DNA of 64,000 nucleotides from Pempheris klunzingeri (taxonomy: Eukaryota; Chordata; Actinopteri; Acropomatiformes; Pempheridae): contig NC_092032.1 of assembly GCF_042242105.1 (NCBI RefSeq), positions 6,180,415 through 6,244,414 of the forward strand. Reading direction: 5' to 3'. Below, in pieces: positions 1 through 13,377 of the stretch (the stretch's first letter is position 1; each line of letters begins with the position of its first letter). Both the position numbers and the translations under genes were made by a program. A model generated the notes under the pieces. It saw only the letters and a list, made by a program, of their open reading frames with translations. It searched no databases and was not told where the DNA came from.

Positions 1-910
1 AAACCAGGGGAAAAAATCTGTTTATTTTAAGTTGTGATGTACCACATGTGTGTGCAAACTGTAGCTGAGCCTTTTATTTATTTTTTTATTGAATTCTTCA
101 TCGGGACAAAACAAGCCAAAGTACAGTGTGCAATAATTCCAAAAGCTACATTTTTGATCCTTAAAAGATGATAAAATAGGCTCATGTGTTACTGAGCAGA
201 AACGCTTCCTTTTAACTACAAACTAGAAACATCTGTGCACAATGTGATTGGAGTATAAGGCGAACACATCTTACCGGCACGTGAATCCTTTGCTGTTCAT
301 ACTGTCCTCTCCTCGCAAAAATTGGTCTCTTTCTGTGGTTCGAAGACCCTGCTGAAAGAACATTGATTTGTTTAGGATATAATGCTACACAAAGTCAAAG
401 AGATTGCTTTGTGTCCGATCCAAGATCACCATTAGTCCCGGGCAGACAGTGCCTCTCATGTATTGCCATCAGTTTGTTTAAAAAACTAAATAACTGGCAA
501 GCTTAAGAACATTTAAAACTGCAGTCATTTCCAGAATCGTCTAACTCTGGCACAAAATAATACATCGTAACAACAATGTAGAATATATAAATATAAATGA
601 TGATACAGCTTTTTAATTTCATTTCACATATGTCATATCCGGCGGCTACCATCTTTGGTTGACATATGATCCAGAGGGGCAACTTTATGGTGCAATGGAC
701 AGAATATTTGAATCTTTAAGAATTGTATTCAATCATAACATGATTATTCTGTACAAACAAGACACCAGAACATGCAGATCATTTCAAAGCAGGCCTTTCC
801 AGAGTGCTGTCACTACCTTCTCTGCCCACCAGAGGTGCTCTGTGAAAGAGCCTCATGTCTAATTCCTACAACCTGCCGGCTGCATCTCATCTTCTCATTA
901 ATCTGTGTGT

Positions 911-912
<2 letters not shown>

Positions 913-945
<33 letters not shown>
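913..945. repeat. (AC)n microsatellite
   Basis: An uninterrupted run of about 16 AC dinucleotides, directly visible. Confidence 0.95.
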
Positions 946-947
<2 letters not shown>

Positions 948-1844
948 CTACTGCACTGTGCATGTGATTTAAGAGTGTATGGAAAACAGCAGTATTGCCG
1001 TGCAATGCAGATAGTGATACCACACTGAGATTGACAAGTTAATGAATGTGCCCTCAGGCCCCATTCCGAGAAAAGAAGTGCCTTGAGGCAACACTACCGC
1101 TTGTCTCTTTAATGTAATAAAATCCTTGTTTGCTGCGCATTCCCACTGAAGTTTAGTGGACAAATGGCAGTAAAACATTTTGAGACATTCAAAATGGATT
1201 TAAACAATGTCCAGCTAGCAGGGAAGCAATAAGTTTGCAAAATGACCACGCCTGACCCCATGTTCATAAATGCGGTGCCATACGATGCCAGCTGTGCTGT
1301 ACTATGTGGAGCACAGGGGGTCTCCTGCATTCAGATCATGTTGTGACAATCAAATGCTGGGAATGGCCTGACTTATGCATATGTTAAGAGTTATAACTAA
1401 AAGCTAAAATTATGCTGTCATAAATCCTGATATGCATGAAACCACCTCATTAAATTGATTTACCACTTGCCATACACTTGTACGCCTGACTGTAAGTGAT
1501 AGCCGAAAGTGATACAGTATTCTTGTTATGCCTGTGCTGTTTTCTACTCAAAATCAGTTTACTGTATGTGGTATGTACTGTATGGCTTACCACTGAGTGG
1601 CAGCTCAGGATGAAACAAAATGCACCTAGTGCTACTGTATAGGGGTGTGGGGCATGTGTGACAGTGAATATGTGGCTTCTGGAAGATTCATTTGAGGAAT
1701 GATGGCATGTCAGAGATCAGCAACAGGTCGCCTTACAGTCCGTGCAGTGCGGTGCCGCTTGAAACTAACACATGTGTAATGCTCCTGCCATATTTGGCCA
1801 CTAATGGTATATTACAGGTGGACCCTGACAGAAAGCCCCCCCAC

Positions 1845-2030
1845 CTCTGATCCTGGTTCTGTTCGAGGTTTCCTCACCACTAATACCTGACGTTGCTCAT
1901 GTGGGGATTCTTGAGTCATTGGGTCTCTCTCTTCATTAAAGAGTTTGGTCTTGATCTGCTTTTTATGGAAAGCGTCTTGAGATAACACTTGTTATGAATC
2001 GGTGCTGGATCACTAAATATTAAACTAAAA
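1845..2030 (+). repeat. Dispersed teleost repeat, copy 1
   Basis: The stretch runs from 'ctggttctgttcgaggtttc' through 'ggattcttgagtc', 'gtcttgatctgc' and 'gtcttgagataacacttgtt' to 'atgaatcggtgctgg'. This is the layout of a very common fish interspersed repeat whose end normally reads like 'gcgccttgagataactgttgttatgaattggcgctatataaa'-type sequence. A second copy lies inverted at about 46500-46675, which supports the call from within the window. I do not assign a family name. Confidence 0.7.
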
Positions 2031-2741
2031 ATTATAAACTAAATATTGATTGATTGATTGTCAGGCACACTGCAATTGTGCAATTCAATATTATCATCAC
2101 ATCACCAAACTGTGCATCATTTGCCGTCTGTCTCATAAATCTATCAGATCTCTCCCAGTGTGAGATGCTAAAAATCAGCCTGCTTCAGCTTTGAATTATA
2201 TTTGAAAGGTTCCTAATTTTTATATTCTGAAATAAACTGAAATCCACTCATAAACTGCAGCCAATTTAATTTGAAATCCGGTTGATGATGGCTTGTCCTG
2301 TTGGCCAATATTTCATGTAAAATGGCAATTTGCATGCTCACATTAAAAAAAAAGGTATTCTATCTCTAGTTGTCATCATTTACGCTATTATTACTTTATT
2401 TTGGCACATTGAAAATTCATTTTAATGTAATTTTTAATCGTTAACGTCGAGCATTACTTTTATTCCTAATACTTATTCTCTGTGGGAATATGCACTGGCT
2501 GACATCACACTATTTCTAATTAAACTGTAGGATTTAAACTCTGTTTAATGATCATGGCTCCTCCACTGTGGGCTCACTGTGACCTTTATCATATTACTAA
2601 ACCTCAGATCATTACTCCATTCATTCCCTATTACCGATTTCACAAATCCTCGGCTGCATTGCCTGTTTTATCTGACAAAAAGCAACAGCCACACAGATGA
2701 ACCAACTCTGCACAGCCTGTCCAGCAAAACGAGACACTCAC

Positions 2742-2889
2742 CTGCGCTCTGAGGGGCCTGGGCCCGGCTCGCTGACACATTGCTGCGGAGGGCTTGAAGA
2801 TCATTGCGGGTGAAGAGTCCAGCGCTGACAAAGGCCAGCTGGAGAATGCAAAACCACGAGATTGCCAGTGTCATCCTGCCTGCCACCAT
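2742..2889 (-). CDS. Candidate first coding exon of an unidentified secreted protein
   Basis: On the minus strand an ATG at 2889 (a second, in-frame, at 2874) opens a peptide starting MVAGRMTLAISWFCILQLAF followed by VSAG. This is a good signal peptide: a basic start, a hydrophobic core and a small-residue cleavage site near Ala-Gly. The mature part then reads LFTRNDLQALRSNVS and ends QAPQSA. The exon closes at a strong donor (GCGCAG|GTGAGT, last exon base 2742) in phase 1, the phase usual after signal-peptide exons. The next exon would lie left of the window or in the unassigned 2.7 kb. I do not recognise the family. A chance open frame remains possible, but signal peptide plus strong donor plus correct phase is a meaningful combination. 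Confidence 0.45.
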
Positions 2890-3438
2890 CCTCCGATGCC
2901 ACAGTGGAGCCCAAAGGGTAAGAAAGGCGCGTGCTGCCGTAGCCTTGGATATTCAACTTGTTATTTTTGATGTGAGGCTCATTGGCTCGGCTTCTCACTC
3001 CTCTGCGACTTAAATTTGATGGAGAGGCGAGGTTACACACGCACAGTGCACGCCCCTCTTTGTCTCCACGCCTCTCGGCACCATGAACAGCACTGACCTA
3101 CATGTTCTCACTGGAGATTCACCACCACCGACACATTTCCCACTTTGATTTTCAACATTTTATTTGTCTAGTAGACGAGCAGTGGCTTGACAAGCACGTG
3201 TGCACAGATATGCATAGATATACAAAGAAATATTTCCGGATTTGAGTGCTTTCAAGCACTTATTTGTATTTTAACTGCAATATTATACAAGAATATATTC
3301 ATTCCGTATTTGTGTTCATGCTGCATTCATGGTGCTGTTAACTGAAAAGAGTTACATTAGGCTAAGTGTACCTTTTAACAAGAAAGCACCATGATGAGTT
3401 GAAAAAATGAACGGTTATCATTTATAAGTTACAGTATT

Positions 3439-3479
<41 letters not shown>

Positions 3480-3530
3480 AATACTTTATTGATCCCTGGT
3501 AGGAAATTCTGGAATAATTCTATTATGTTT
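3439..3530 (-). mobile_element. LINE 3' end with (GATA)n tail, minus strand
   Basis: A run of about ten GATA units is followed by 'aatactttattgatccc' and 'aggaaattctgg'. Read on the minus strand this is the typical 3' end of a fish CR1/L2/Rex1-group LINE: an 'aatttcc...gggatcaataaagtatt' tail followed by a tetranucleotide repeat. The same end type is seen at 20055 and, on the plus strand, at 44840-44897. Only the 3' end is present, as expected for 5'-truncated insertions. Confidence 0.7.
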
Positions 3531-3900
3531 CACTTAGAAATTTACAATGAGGCCATACTGGTAATAACTTGTGTTTATAGTCTCTGTGAGGATATCTTGA
3601 ATATTATGAAAAAGAAAACAATGCCAAATATCAGATTTTTCTAACAGTGGATTTATCCGGCCCTTAACATGCACTGGACATGTTGTTGAGAGGCATCAGC
3701 TGGCTTTAACTTGAGATTTACAATGCAAAGTAAGAAAAAGAGGGGCTGGTTACTCCGACCGTGTCCACAGGCCATTGAGGTATGGATGGTATTGGCAGAT
3801 GGTGTGATAAATGCATACAGATGTGTTATCTGACTGAGGAAGAACAATGTAAGTCTCAGGTTTGGAGTGGGATGTGATTCAGTGATGTCTGACAGGGCCA

Positions 3901-3901
3901 G

Positions 3902-3955
<54 letters not shown>

Positions 3956-3969
3956 TGTGTGTGTGTGTG
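3901..3969. repeat. (GT)n microsatellite
   Basis: About 34 GT units with two interruptions (a GC and a GA). It creates a spurious His/Thr-rich open frame on the minus strand. Confidence 0.95.
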
Positions 3970-6900
3970 GTATTTCCAAAGAACTGCTTTGGGATTTCGT
4001 TAGACAATTTACTGTTCTTGGAAGTGTCTCATGCTTGCAACTTGGAACATAAGTGAAGCAAATAGTGACAGCCTTTGAGAGATGAACAGCTATATAGAGA
4101 CAAACAGTAGCAGCCCTTCACACCAAGCTTTACATCAGTAGTTGGAGAAGTCAGAGACTTGCTGTCCTGCTCTCTGTTCATGTGCCAGCCCCACAGTAGA
4201 GATAATACCATAACTCATAACCTGCTAATACTTAACACTGAGAAAAGAAAAGACTCCTTTGCACACACCATTGTATAACATACTGTCACTTGGCTGGCTG
4301 CATTTTCTTGTGTGATTCACTCATGCTGCTTTATTTATTTATTTATTTATTTTGCTGTTTCATATTGCTTTCCAACATTTGCTGTCTCCTGGATTAAAGT
4401 ATTACTAAGTTTGTTGGTTTAAAAATAGATTTATTCTGTGTAAATATACATTATGATGACAAAGCACCAGGAAAAACTGCGATTAATGTTCACAAACGAG
4501 ACTGTGAAAGGCTGTACTTCCATATTACAAAAATATAGCTGGTCACAGCTGTCCGGAAATCGTCCTTGCACAGCTCCTCATCTGAGCAATATTTCAAACT
4601 AACAGCCTCAGGTTTCACACACACAAAGGGAAACACGATGGCAACGTGCGATACGTGTTTAGAGTTACAATATTTATTCTACTTTCAGTAAAATAAAAAC
4701 GTCCCGACAGATTTGAAAGAGCTCCTGATCTTTATTCCAAAGATTTGAATGGAAGCGCACTAAATTACACTTTGACACAGCGTATCCCTCTGATGTGTGG
4801 AAAAGTAAGTGCAGAATGTGATTCACCAGAAAATCCTGACTGTTCCTGTCGCTCTGACTGGATGATTAATAATAATTATTAATAACTAATGAAGTTACCG
4901 CTGCTGCGCCGCCGCGCGTAAAAGTGCCCATTCTGAATTTGGAGACGTGTCACTGCTGCTGTCGGGAGGCAACGGGTGTTTACTGATTAATACACACAAA
5001 GGGATTGTTTCCTCCCAGGACCTTGACGTTAAAGAGGCCCGGGGGTGTCCGGGGCTCAGATCGGCTGAGCGCTCCTGTGGCTGGACGGTCGGGCGCGTCC
5101 GACTTCCCACTTCCAACCCTGTTTAATACAAATATCATTTGTATGATAATAAAATATTGCTTTCTGGCCTGCCAGTACAACGTGAACGAAACAAAAACGC
5201 AGTACAAATATTGTACAGTAAACATGCCACCCTTCAACTGGCCGGAGTAAATACATTACACTGCCTGAATTTTCTCGGAGTCTGGTGTCGTGCACCATGC
5301 TCGTCCTCGCAGTAGGGAGCGGTGATGTTGATGATCAGGATTCGTGTCCAGAGGGGAACAAGAGGAGCTTGAGTTCTGTCTGCAGTCCACAACCGTCCCC
5401 AGCGTCTCCAGAGTGCTGAAATCCAAGTTGCTGTGACTGCACCAGGTGACCAGATAGCAAACCCCCCCACCTGTAGGCAGACTCATCCCCACCAGAGATG
5501 AGCCCACCGAGGTGCCGTCTTACGCACACTTCAGGAGTTTGCTGAACTGGCGACTTGAGGTGCAGCTGTTGGTGTACAGGGAAAAGAGTGGATTGGAAAG
5601 GTGATAGTCCTGAAGGGAAAAAGTGCTGATGGACCAGGAGTCAGAGATGTGTTTCTCAACCTCACATGCTGCCTCCCGTCAGACAGAAACCTGGCATTCC
5701 CCCCCCCCCTTTTTTTTTTAATGAAAAAGACCCTTTCTTACAGTAGCCATTTTTACAAAATAATTGTTATATTAATGATGGCTTTATTCACTGGTGCTGA
5801 ACCAATACCACAGGCCCGTGAGCCAGCATGTGTAATAAAAACCCCAATATTATGGTACCAGAGCTTTCTCTCAGAGCCATAAGTGTGTGTTTAGGAACAA
5901 ATGGTGGCATGCATCATAAAATATATGTTCTGTCATCCACAGTTGACCTCTGGGTTTTTAAAGCGTAATAAGTTAAAAATGAAATGGACTAAAACAGAAG
6001 CAACATTTGTTGTGCGCATTTCCCAGATCTAATGGAAACACCAGTCGGCAGAAAACCACAGGTTAAAAATTTCAGCTTGACAGTTACACAATACCTTCAG
6101 GAGGTACCATGGAGAAAAACAACATCCATTTTACTTTTATATGTTGAGTTCCATGTGATTTACTGTAGCTTCCAACAGAAACTATAAAAGGTCACCTAAC
6201 TTGACAGTGTAATTTGACCCAGATGCTTAATTCCCACTATGAATATCTTAAAGAAGTCCTACATGTTCCAGATATACAACTTTGGCGATCCCCTGACATA
6301 CAGTGGTTTGTTTTGTGACAAAATACCTGCAAAACAATTCAAATTCCCATCTGGAACTGGCACAATCGAATATAACTAGATATTCCTATGCACTGTTGCA
6401 CCTGCTTTTATAGACACCGGTGCAGACATTTCAAGAATCCCTCCATCAATGCTCCAACAATGTATTAAAGATAAAAAAAAAAAAACATGCATGGGAAAGT
6501 AAAATATTATCAGAGAAGATATACAATATAAAGTGTTCAAGTTAAAAATAAGGAACAGAATATCATATATATAAAAATAGAATATAATACTGTGGTAAGA
6601 AGGTTGTGCAGTAATGTATAAGTATAACGAGAGCTGGTAAGAACAGAATGTAGACAGGTGATAAATAAATGTATGCACTGCTGATGAGGTTAAACTGCCT
6701 GTGAACAGCAAGATGATGAGGTTGTTGGGCTTGTAGCTTTTTACAAACTTGTGAAACACTGCAACAGATGTATGTGAAAAACATATGACTGATCAGTCTG
6801 TTATTTTTCTAGATTAGCAGACTGATGACACACACACACGCACACACACTCTTGCAACACTCTTCTGTCAGACCTCCTCTGCTTCTTGCAATACAGACTT

Positions 6901-9279
6901 TCTAATTAAAGAAATCGTTTCTCTGATACGTGAAAGGGGAAATTCAAAGGAAAATCTGGTGACAATTATCTGAAAGTGGACTGTGAAATAATGTGCTCTG
7001 TTAAGAAGCTCAAGCTGTAACAGGAACACCAGTTGTGTATCAGTGATCAAGCGCAGATCTCCACCACATGAATCACAGAAACAATGGAGATTCTCCGTGA
7101 TAAACTTCTCTGGGCAACTTCATCAAAGCCCTATCGGCCAAGGCTATTGGCCAAGGACGAGGTCTGATACTGATAACTTTTGTGATGTGCTGCTTGAAGA
7201 TAACCTGTATCACAACACAAGGCTGGTTTAAAAACACAGATGTCATCAAGCTCAACTCACTTTGGTACAAGTGTGCTCTTGCAGTGCCTGTTTGGACCCA
7301 TGCATGACTCAGTTGGGACACCAATTGCTAGGAGACCACAGTCTCTGACTCTTCGGTTCAGTAAAGCCACCGCTCATTTACATCACAGTATCAGTTCAGT
7401 AACTTTGTTCAAAGTTATGCACCTCTGACAACACTGCTGTAAGCCTGTTCCCCTCCTACTCAAGTGACAGACGCTTTTAAAACGTTTGCACTCACTGTGT
7501 GCCGATGGAAAGTATTTGGTGCTGAGTTCTCGTTGAATGTCCACAGATGTTGTAAATGTTTTATAGTTTGAATCTTCAGATATTTCACAGGTTTGAAGAA
7601 GCTGTGCTGGAGGATTTTCCTAAACTCTGTAATATGTGAGGCATTTACGACAGAATATGCTAAATGGTTACTTCCACTAATGTACCTATTACAATGTTTT
7701 ACAATTTCACAGTGTTACCCTTTATCAGGTGTGTCGGTGGTGGCACCAAGATGCAAAAAAAGTCACCTTTTTCAAACGCAGCGAGGGCTCCGCAGGTCAC
7801 GTAGCAATAAGTAACACATCTCTGTAGGATTTGCTTCACCCTTTCAGTCCAAGGACATCACAACATCTGGCTGAAGGGTCAGCCAAACAGAAGATGGAAG
7901 AGCAGCTGATTGTAATAATTCAGTGAATTGCACGACCTGCCAAGCCCTTACTATTTTGACACCAACAAAATAAAACCATGCCTGGAGATAACAGCTCAAA
8001 AACCTAGTGTAACTGATGCATACGCTGTTTTTATGTCACTATTTGTAACAGTTAACGATTATGCTAGTTAGCTAAATCAGTTTGTTCTAGTGTTTGCTTG
8101 TCTTGCTGGACTAAACGTTTCCTCTGGGATGGATGAAAGCGGAATGGTTTGCTATTTTCACACGTTTTAATATGCAACAGCACGTAGTAGCAGACAGATC
8201 TGTTTCATCTGATATGGTGATGAGATTATGTATCACTACAAAGTCACACAGAAGAAGAGGTCTACAGCAATGCACCATGGTCTGTAAAATCATCATATGT
8301 TTGCAATGCTGCTGTCCCGTGAGAACCACATATCTCTTAAAAGTCAACTTTTCATCAGAAAAACAGCCTTGTGAGGGTCTTTAAAGTATTTATTTGATTT
8401 GAGAAGGAGATGAAGCAACACTTCATCTTTCAGTTTATCACAAACATTCACATTCAAGCTCACCAAATCTAGTCATACGCTCTATTAGATTAGATCTATT
8501 AGATCTATCATTCCATAATGTTTAAAAGGTTTTTTAAAAGGACATTAAAAAGTCTTATTGCTTAATACTATGTCATGCTGAATGCTGGGGAATACAGTAT
8601 TCTGGAGTGAAGGGCACAGTGCTGCGATATACATGTTGAACTGTTATTTGCATGCAGTGTTGAAGTGCAGGAGGCATTGCATTTATTTTTGTGGAGACTG
8701 GAACAGGGCTGATGGCAGGGGCTTTGCAGTGCTGACATCCCAGCCATAGAACCTCCACGCTTTTAAAGTCACAGCTCCACCCTTGGGTAGACCTGGTTCA
8801 CCAGGTTCATTCTTGTTGCTTGTTGTTTATTTGTAACTGTGACCTTTTTGGGCAGGCAGAAATATTTACTGGCCAAATGTTGACTGAGAGCTGGTCAATA
8901 AATTACCAAATGTCTCCTGCCAATTATGGCATTCCCTCATCACTCTTACATCTCTGATAGAAACATATGCCATCCTTCCTCTGAAAAGGTTAACAAACAA
9001 TCAACTTTATTTGTTTGGTCCACCACCTGGCCTCGTCTAATCCTCCCATCTTACTGCATGAGTCAGATGTGCATGTTTGAGGATTGGTCACGTATTGCTG
9101 TTTGCCATTTGAAAACAAAAATGCACTTGGGGAATTCCCTTTGGGAAATTGAGGAAATTGAGTCAGCGGAGAGGGATTCCAATCCATCATTACTTGGTTG
9201 CCTGTCAGTGTAGTCCTCAGGGCTCAAAGGAACACCATCCATCCATACATCCACTATCACTATCACATCATCCATCCAC

Positions 9280-9550
9280 TTAATCTTAGAAGTGGGCTGG
9301 AGGCAATCCCAGATGACAGTGGTTGAGAGGGGGATACACCCTGTACTAGGAACCAGTCAGTGCCAGGGCTGAGAAACAGACACGCAGCGTTACCAACTGA
9401 ATTAACCTGCATGACTTTGGACTGCGGGAGGTATCCAGAGAGAACCCACACAAGTACTGGGAGAACATGCCAACTCCAAGCAGAAAGGCCCCACAGGTTC
9501 AAACCTATAACCTTGTTGCTGTGAGGCAACGCTGTACAGCCGTGCGGTCT
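9280..9550. repeat. Dispersed teleost repeat (degenerate)
   Basis: Landmarks in order: 'ggaggcaatcccagatgaca', 'ggggatacaccctg', 'ccaactgaattaacctgcat', 'gactttggactgcgggagg', 'agagaacccacacaagtact', 'gggagaacatgccaactcca', 'agaaaggccccacaggttca' and 'gctgtgaggcaac'. This series is a widespread dispersed repeat in teleost genomes and also explains the 109-residue open frame on the minus strand. Several internal blocks are missing compared with full copies, so it is an old insertion. Its family is left unassigned. Confidence 0.75.
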
Positions 9551-12285
9551 CCTCAGTGTGTTCACTACACACAAAGAAGGAGAAAAGAACATGAGACATG
9601 AAAATCAGCCTTGGTTGATTGTTGCTTTGTCAACATTCTTTATATTTCACGGGCTTACCATGACAGTTTTATTGTATTTTCCCTTTTTTCATTTTTGACA
9701 TGAAAATGTGCTGTTGATCAGTAGATTTATATAAACATATGTTGTTGTTCAATTTATAATACTAATGCATATACTAATGGTGTGCTAGAACATAATAAAA
9801 TATATATATAGTACAGTAATGTGCTTTAAACAAACTCATAAAAATCAGACTTCAAACATATAAAATCTTTATTTAAATAGAAAGTGCTTACCAGAAGATG
9901 TAAAATCAACAGATGTGCAATAAAACACAAATGATCAAAAAGCTAACAAATTAAAAAGAACAAATGTCGTTAAAGCACAGGATAAAATGATTTAAGGAAA
10001 TGCTATTCTAGAGGAGTGGGATGTCGGAGGGTTAAGCTGACCTTTTGCTACATCTTTTTTTTTCTCTTTCTTTTTTTTGTACTTTTCTACTTTGCAGTCT
10101 GTTTCCTTCTGTATTATTTTAATTATGTTGACAACAACACAAGAGCGACTATTCCACAATTCATAGAAATGGAGGAGGGTTGCAACAGCAGAGGATGCAC
10201 AGCGTCCCCTCAGGACACCAAAAAGCTGTGAAAGCGACTTCACACACTCCTGAAACCATCGTGGCTCAAGTCCCGATCGGCCTTATCTATGGATCATGAA
10301 AAGAGAGTTTGCATATAAGTTAACATTGCTGACCATTTTTGCTGCTATTTCCACAACTCCTTTTAGTATTATTTTGAACTGGTAAACCAGACATTGTAAA
10401 GAAACACATGCTTCATAAATCACACCTGGCACATAAACACACACTGCTTTAGAAATGAGACCAAATAAAGTTAGAGTTAGTCGTTACTCGTCAGTTAAAC
10501 AACTCAGCTTCAGGACCTTTTATACCATGGTCTGGATAATTGGCTTGGATTCTAATTGGCTGTATATAGGACACCTACTAAGGAGTTCCAATGAAACTGT
10601 CTGTTCAGCAAACTAAAGAGCTGGCTACGTAAAATGAGTAACCACAGCAACAGGGATGCAGTCACAGTCAGCCTCTATATACAATTTATTGCAGCGCGTT
10701 AACAAGCTTACAAACTTGTTTTACTTAGTGAGAGTGGCCCCTCGGGTCCCCCATCCTCGTAACACCACAGGATGGCAATGGCTGCAGGAAGTACACTCCC
10801 CCTCTGAACTCACTGAGGCTTTGTACCACATTATCGCTCTCTGATCGCGTCTTTGAACAGTCCGCACAGTAACTGTCGCTCAGGGGATCAAGCTCCGATT
10901 TGCTTTCTTTCTGGGCCTTCAAATATGTCAGCGAGTGGAGGATCACGTCACGTTAGCTATTCAACTCGCTACTTCAGGGTGCAGCCGACAGTAATGCTAC
11001 ACATGTCCCTCCATTGATGGGGGGACAGTGGCATGGCTGGTTAGCTGGATAGTTTTGTTGCTGGATATTCTGCGTTGGCTCTCTGGCTCCTAGCTGAGCC
11101 AAATTGTTCTGGGCTGAGGGGACTAGAAATATCTCTCATTGCTAATTCATATCTGAGGTTCGTCCTATTTAATGGAGTATCGAACAACGTTTCTACTGCT
11201 TATGAACCTTTTGGGAACCTCATGGGATGGTAGTGATCGTTCCAGGTATTAGTCAAACCCTCAGGTGTTACCAGGGTTGTGAAAAATTGATTGATGAATA
11301 CATAAAAAAGCTCAATCAATGTATTTAGGTGGAATTAGCTGCCTAATTGTTTTTTCCCTCTCATTATTGACACAATATACATTTTAAAGATATAAATGAG
11401 TTAAAACAAGTGCATTTAGGTGAAGTTAGTGCAATGCATGTAGAAATCTTCGGAGGAAATTCTGTAAATGTTTTTAGAAACTCAAATAAAATCTCCCGTG
11501 ACCCATATGTGGGTTGCGACCCAGTCTCTGGAAATGACTAATCTACCTATCTTCTCACCCTCCCCATGACACCCCCTAAAATATGCATATCGTAAACAGT
11601 CTAAAAAACGTTGAGCCCTATTTTCTGTGAAATCTGTCCTGATGAATTCTCCTCACAGTTCTTTCAAATATTTTCAAACCAAATGGCCCCAATTTTAGGA
11701 TCAGTCTTCGCCAAATCCTTTGGCCCACTCCCCACAGGCATGCACACCAAAGGCCAATTTCCTTATCAAGCAATTGATCTAAGCAAAGGTTGAGGCACAT
11801 AAATCAGAAACTGTTCACACTGAATTCATCTTCTCAGTTGTTGTAAAAAATATGCATGGATTGACGGAAGACACTTGATGGAGTGCAGTGGTGTTATCTT
11901 TTTATGGCTTTGGAAAAAATATGGTTTTAGTTGTAATTTCATTTCCTTGATTAGATTACTTGATTACACTTGATTACATTTCTGTACACGTCCCCTTCAT
12001 GTTACGTCTCTGGCAACCTAGAATTATTGGAACGTATGCAGCTGCAAACTTTTAGTTTGTCGGAGTTTAATAACCTAATTTTTCTCTGTAACCTGATCAA
12101 CCGAAACAGCTCGTTGTCAAAAGATCACAGCTCTTCTTATCTTTCATTGGGCTAATACATTCATCTATCTATCTATTTATTTATGATCTATCTGTCTATT
12201 ACATTCGTACAACACTTCAGCAACATGATTCTTGTGCCTGAACAATTGCAGACACGAATGAAATTTAAGCCAAAAGTTGAACCAG

Positions 12286-13377
12286 TGGCTATATTAACTG
12301 AGTCAATATCACCATAAGGTGCCTTTGAGACTTCCCAATCCCCCCCCCCTAAAAAAATCTGAGATTTTCCATTTAACTTCACATTTATTGTATTAAGTAG
12401 ATGTTATGCTGTTAGAAACGCATGTTGGTCAAGCTCCCACACTTTTTATAAATTAACTGCAAGCAGACAATGTATACGCAAACAGCAAAATATGTCAACC
12501 CTGTCAGGGACAATTTCAAAGTAGAATAAATACATTGTAATTACATAGTGATTATAAAATGTATATTTTCAGAAAGCTATTTAGTCCCTTTCTCAACACT
12601 ATGTTTTAGTTAATGGGAAAAGTATTTGGATAGTAATGAAATTAGGGCAAGCATGTCCACCCTGTCATGGAAGGCTTGCTGACAGGGTGGACAATGACAG
12701 GGTGGACATTGTTGAATAATGTTAGCATTTAATGAGCACATGGTGGACCTTCACTTAGCAACATGATTCAGTTAGCGAGCGGACTGTGTACTGTTTAACA
12801 CATATATTTTGAATTTCTGAAAGTGATGATGAATATGATGAAAATTACGGCACATAAGTGTAAATACCTACTCTGCAACTAGCCACTGTTTCAGTCTCCA
12901 CTGAAGAAAGACAAAATGCTGGTTGTGATGTCACTGAAAACATCAGCGGGTTTCTTAAAGGGGCATTTAGCCCAAAATGACAGGGTGGACAGCAATCTCA
13001 GGGACATATGCAAAATGTTCAATACTATTATGAAAATAGAATATACATGATCAAAATGACTTGTTTTATCAAATAACTTGTGACAATAAAACCATGTAAA
13101 AAAAGTATCATTTAACCACTTTACACACACTGAAGTTAGCAGAACAGTGTGTGGGACATGCCAAAATCACGTACATCCAAAGAAAAAAAATGGTATAAAA
13201 TGAAGGAAACACATTTTAAGAGACATATTATTGTACCGATATGTGTGCAAATCTTTGGTCACTTATAATAAGACCTCAGAGTTTAATTATTCTGCTACAT
13301 TTTCATGATGACTGAGTGATTCTGATGGGGACACCAAAGGCACTTTATGGTGATATTGACCCAACTTATTGGCGCCA
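12286..13377. mobile_element. Decayed DNA-transposon-like element with inverted ends
   Basis: The left arm (12286-12327) contains 'gtcaatatcaccataaggtg' followed by 'ccttt'. The right arm (13335-13377) is its inverted counterpart, containing 'caaaggcactttatggtgat' then 'attgac'. Over about 42 bases the arms match with a handful of differences. Inside the left half, the 12-mer gacagggtggac occurs exactly at 12681, 12696 and 12979 on the plus strand and at 12655 on the minus strand, with a one-mismatch copy at 12494. Inverted ends plus clustered internal motifs fit a non-autonomous DNA transposon with transposase-binding sub-repeats. No transposase frame is visible and I cannot define a target duplication, so the true termini may lie slightly outside. 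Confidence 0.5.

Larger units (their letters stand above)
1..2741. other. Non-coding left edge
   Basis: I see no exon with convincing splice sites or family similarity in this stretch. If the signal-peptide exon just to the right is real, this is its first intron, running off the left edge. It contains a CA microsatellite and one dispersed fish repeat, listed separately. Short open frames here have no recognisable content. Confidence 0.5.

Noticed and set aside
3653..3979. Long His/Thr open frame on the minus strand
   Set aside because: It is the translation of the GT microsatellite plus flanking sequence.
6376..6759. 127-codon minus-strand frame rich in Ile/Phe/Tyr
   Set aside because: An AT-rich chance frame; the hydrophobicity reflects base composition.
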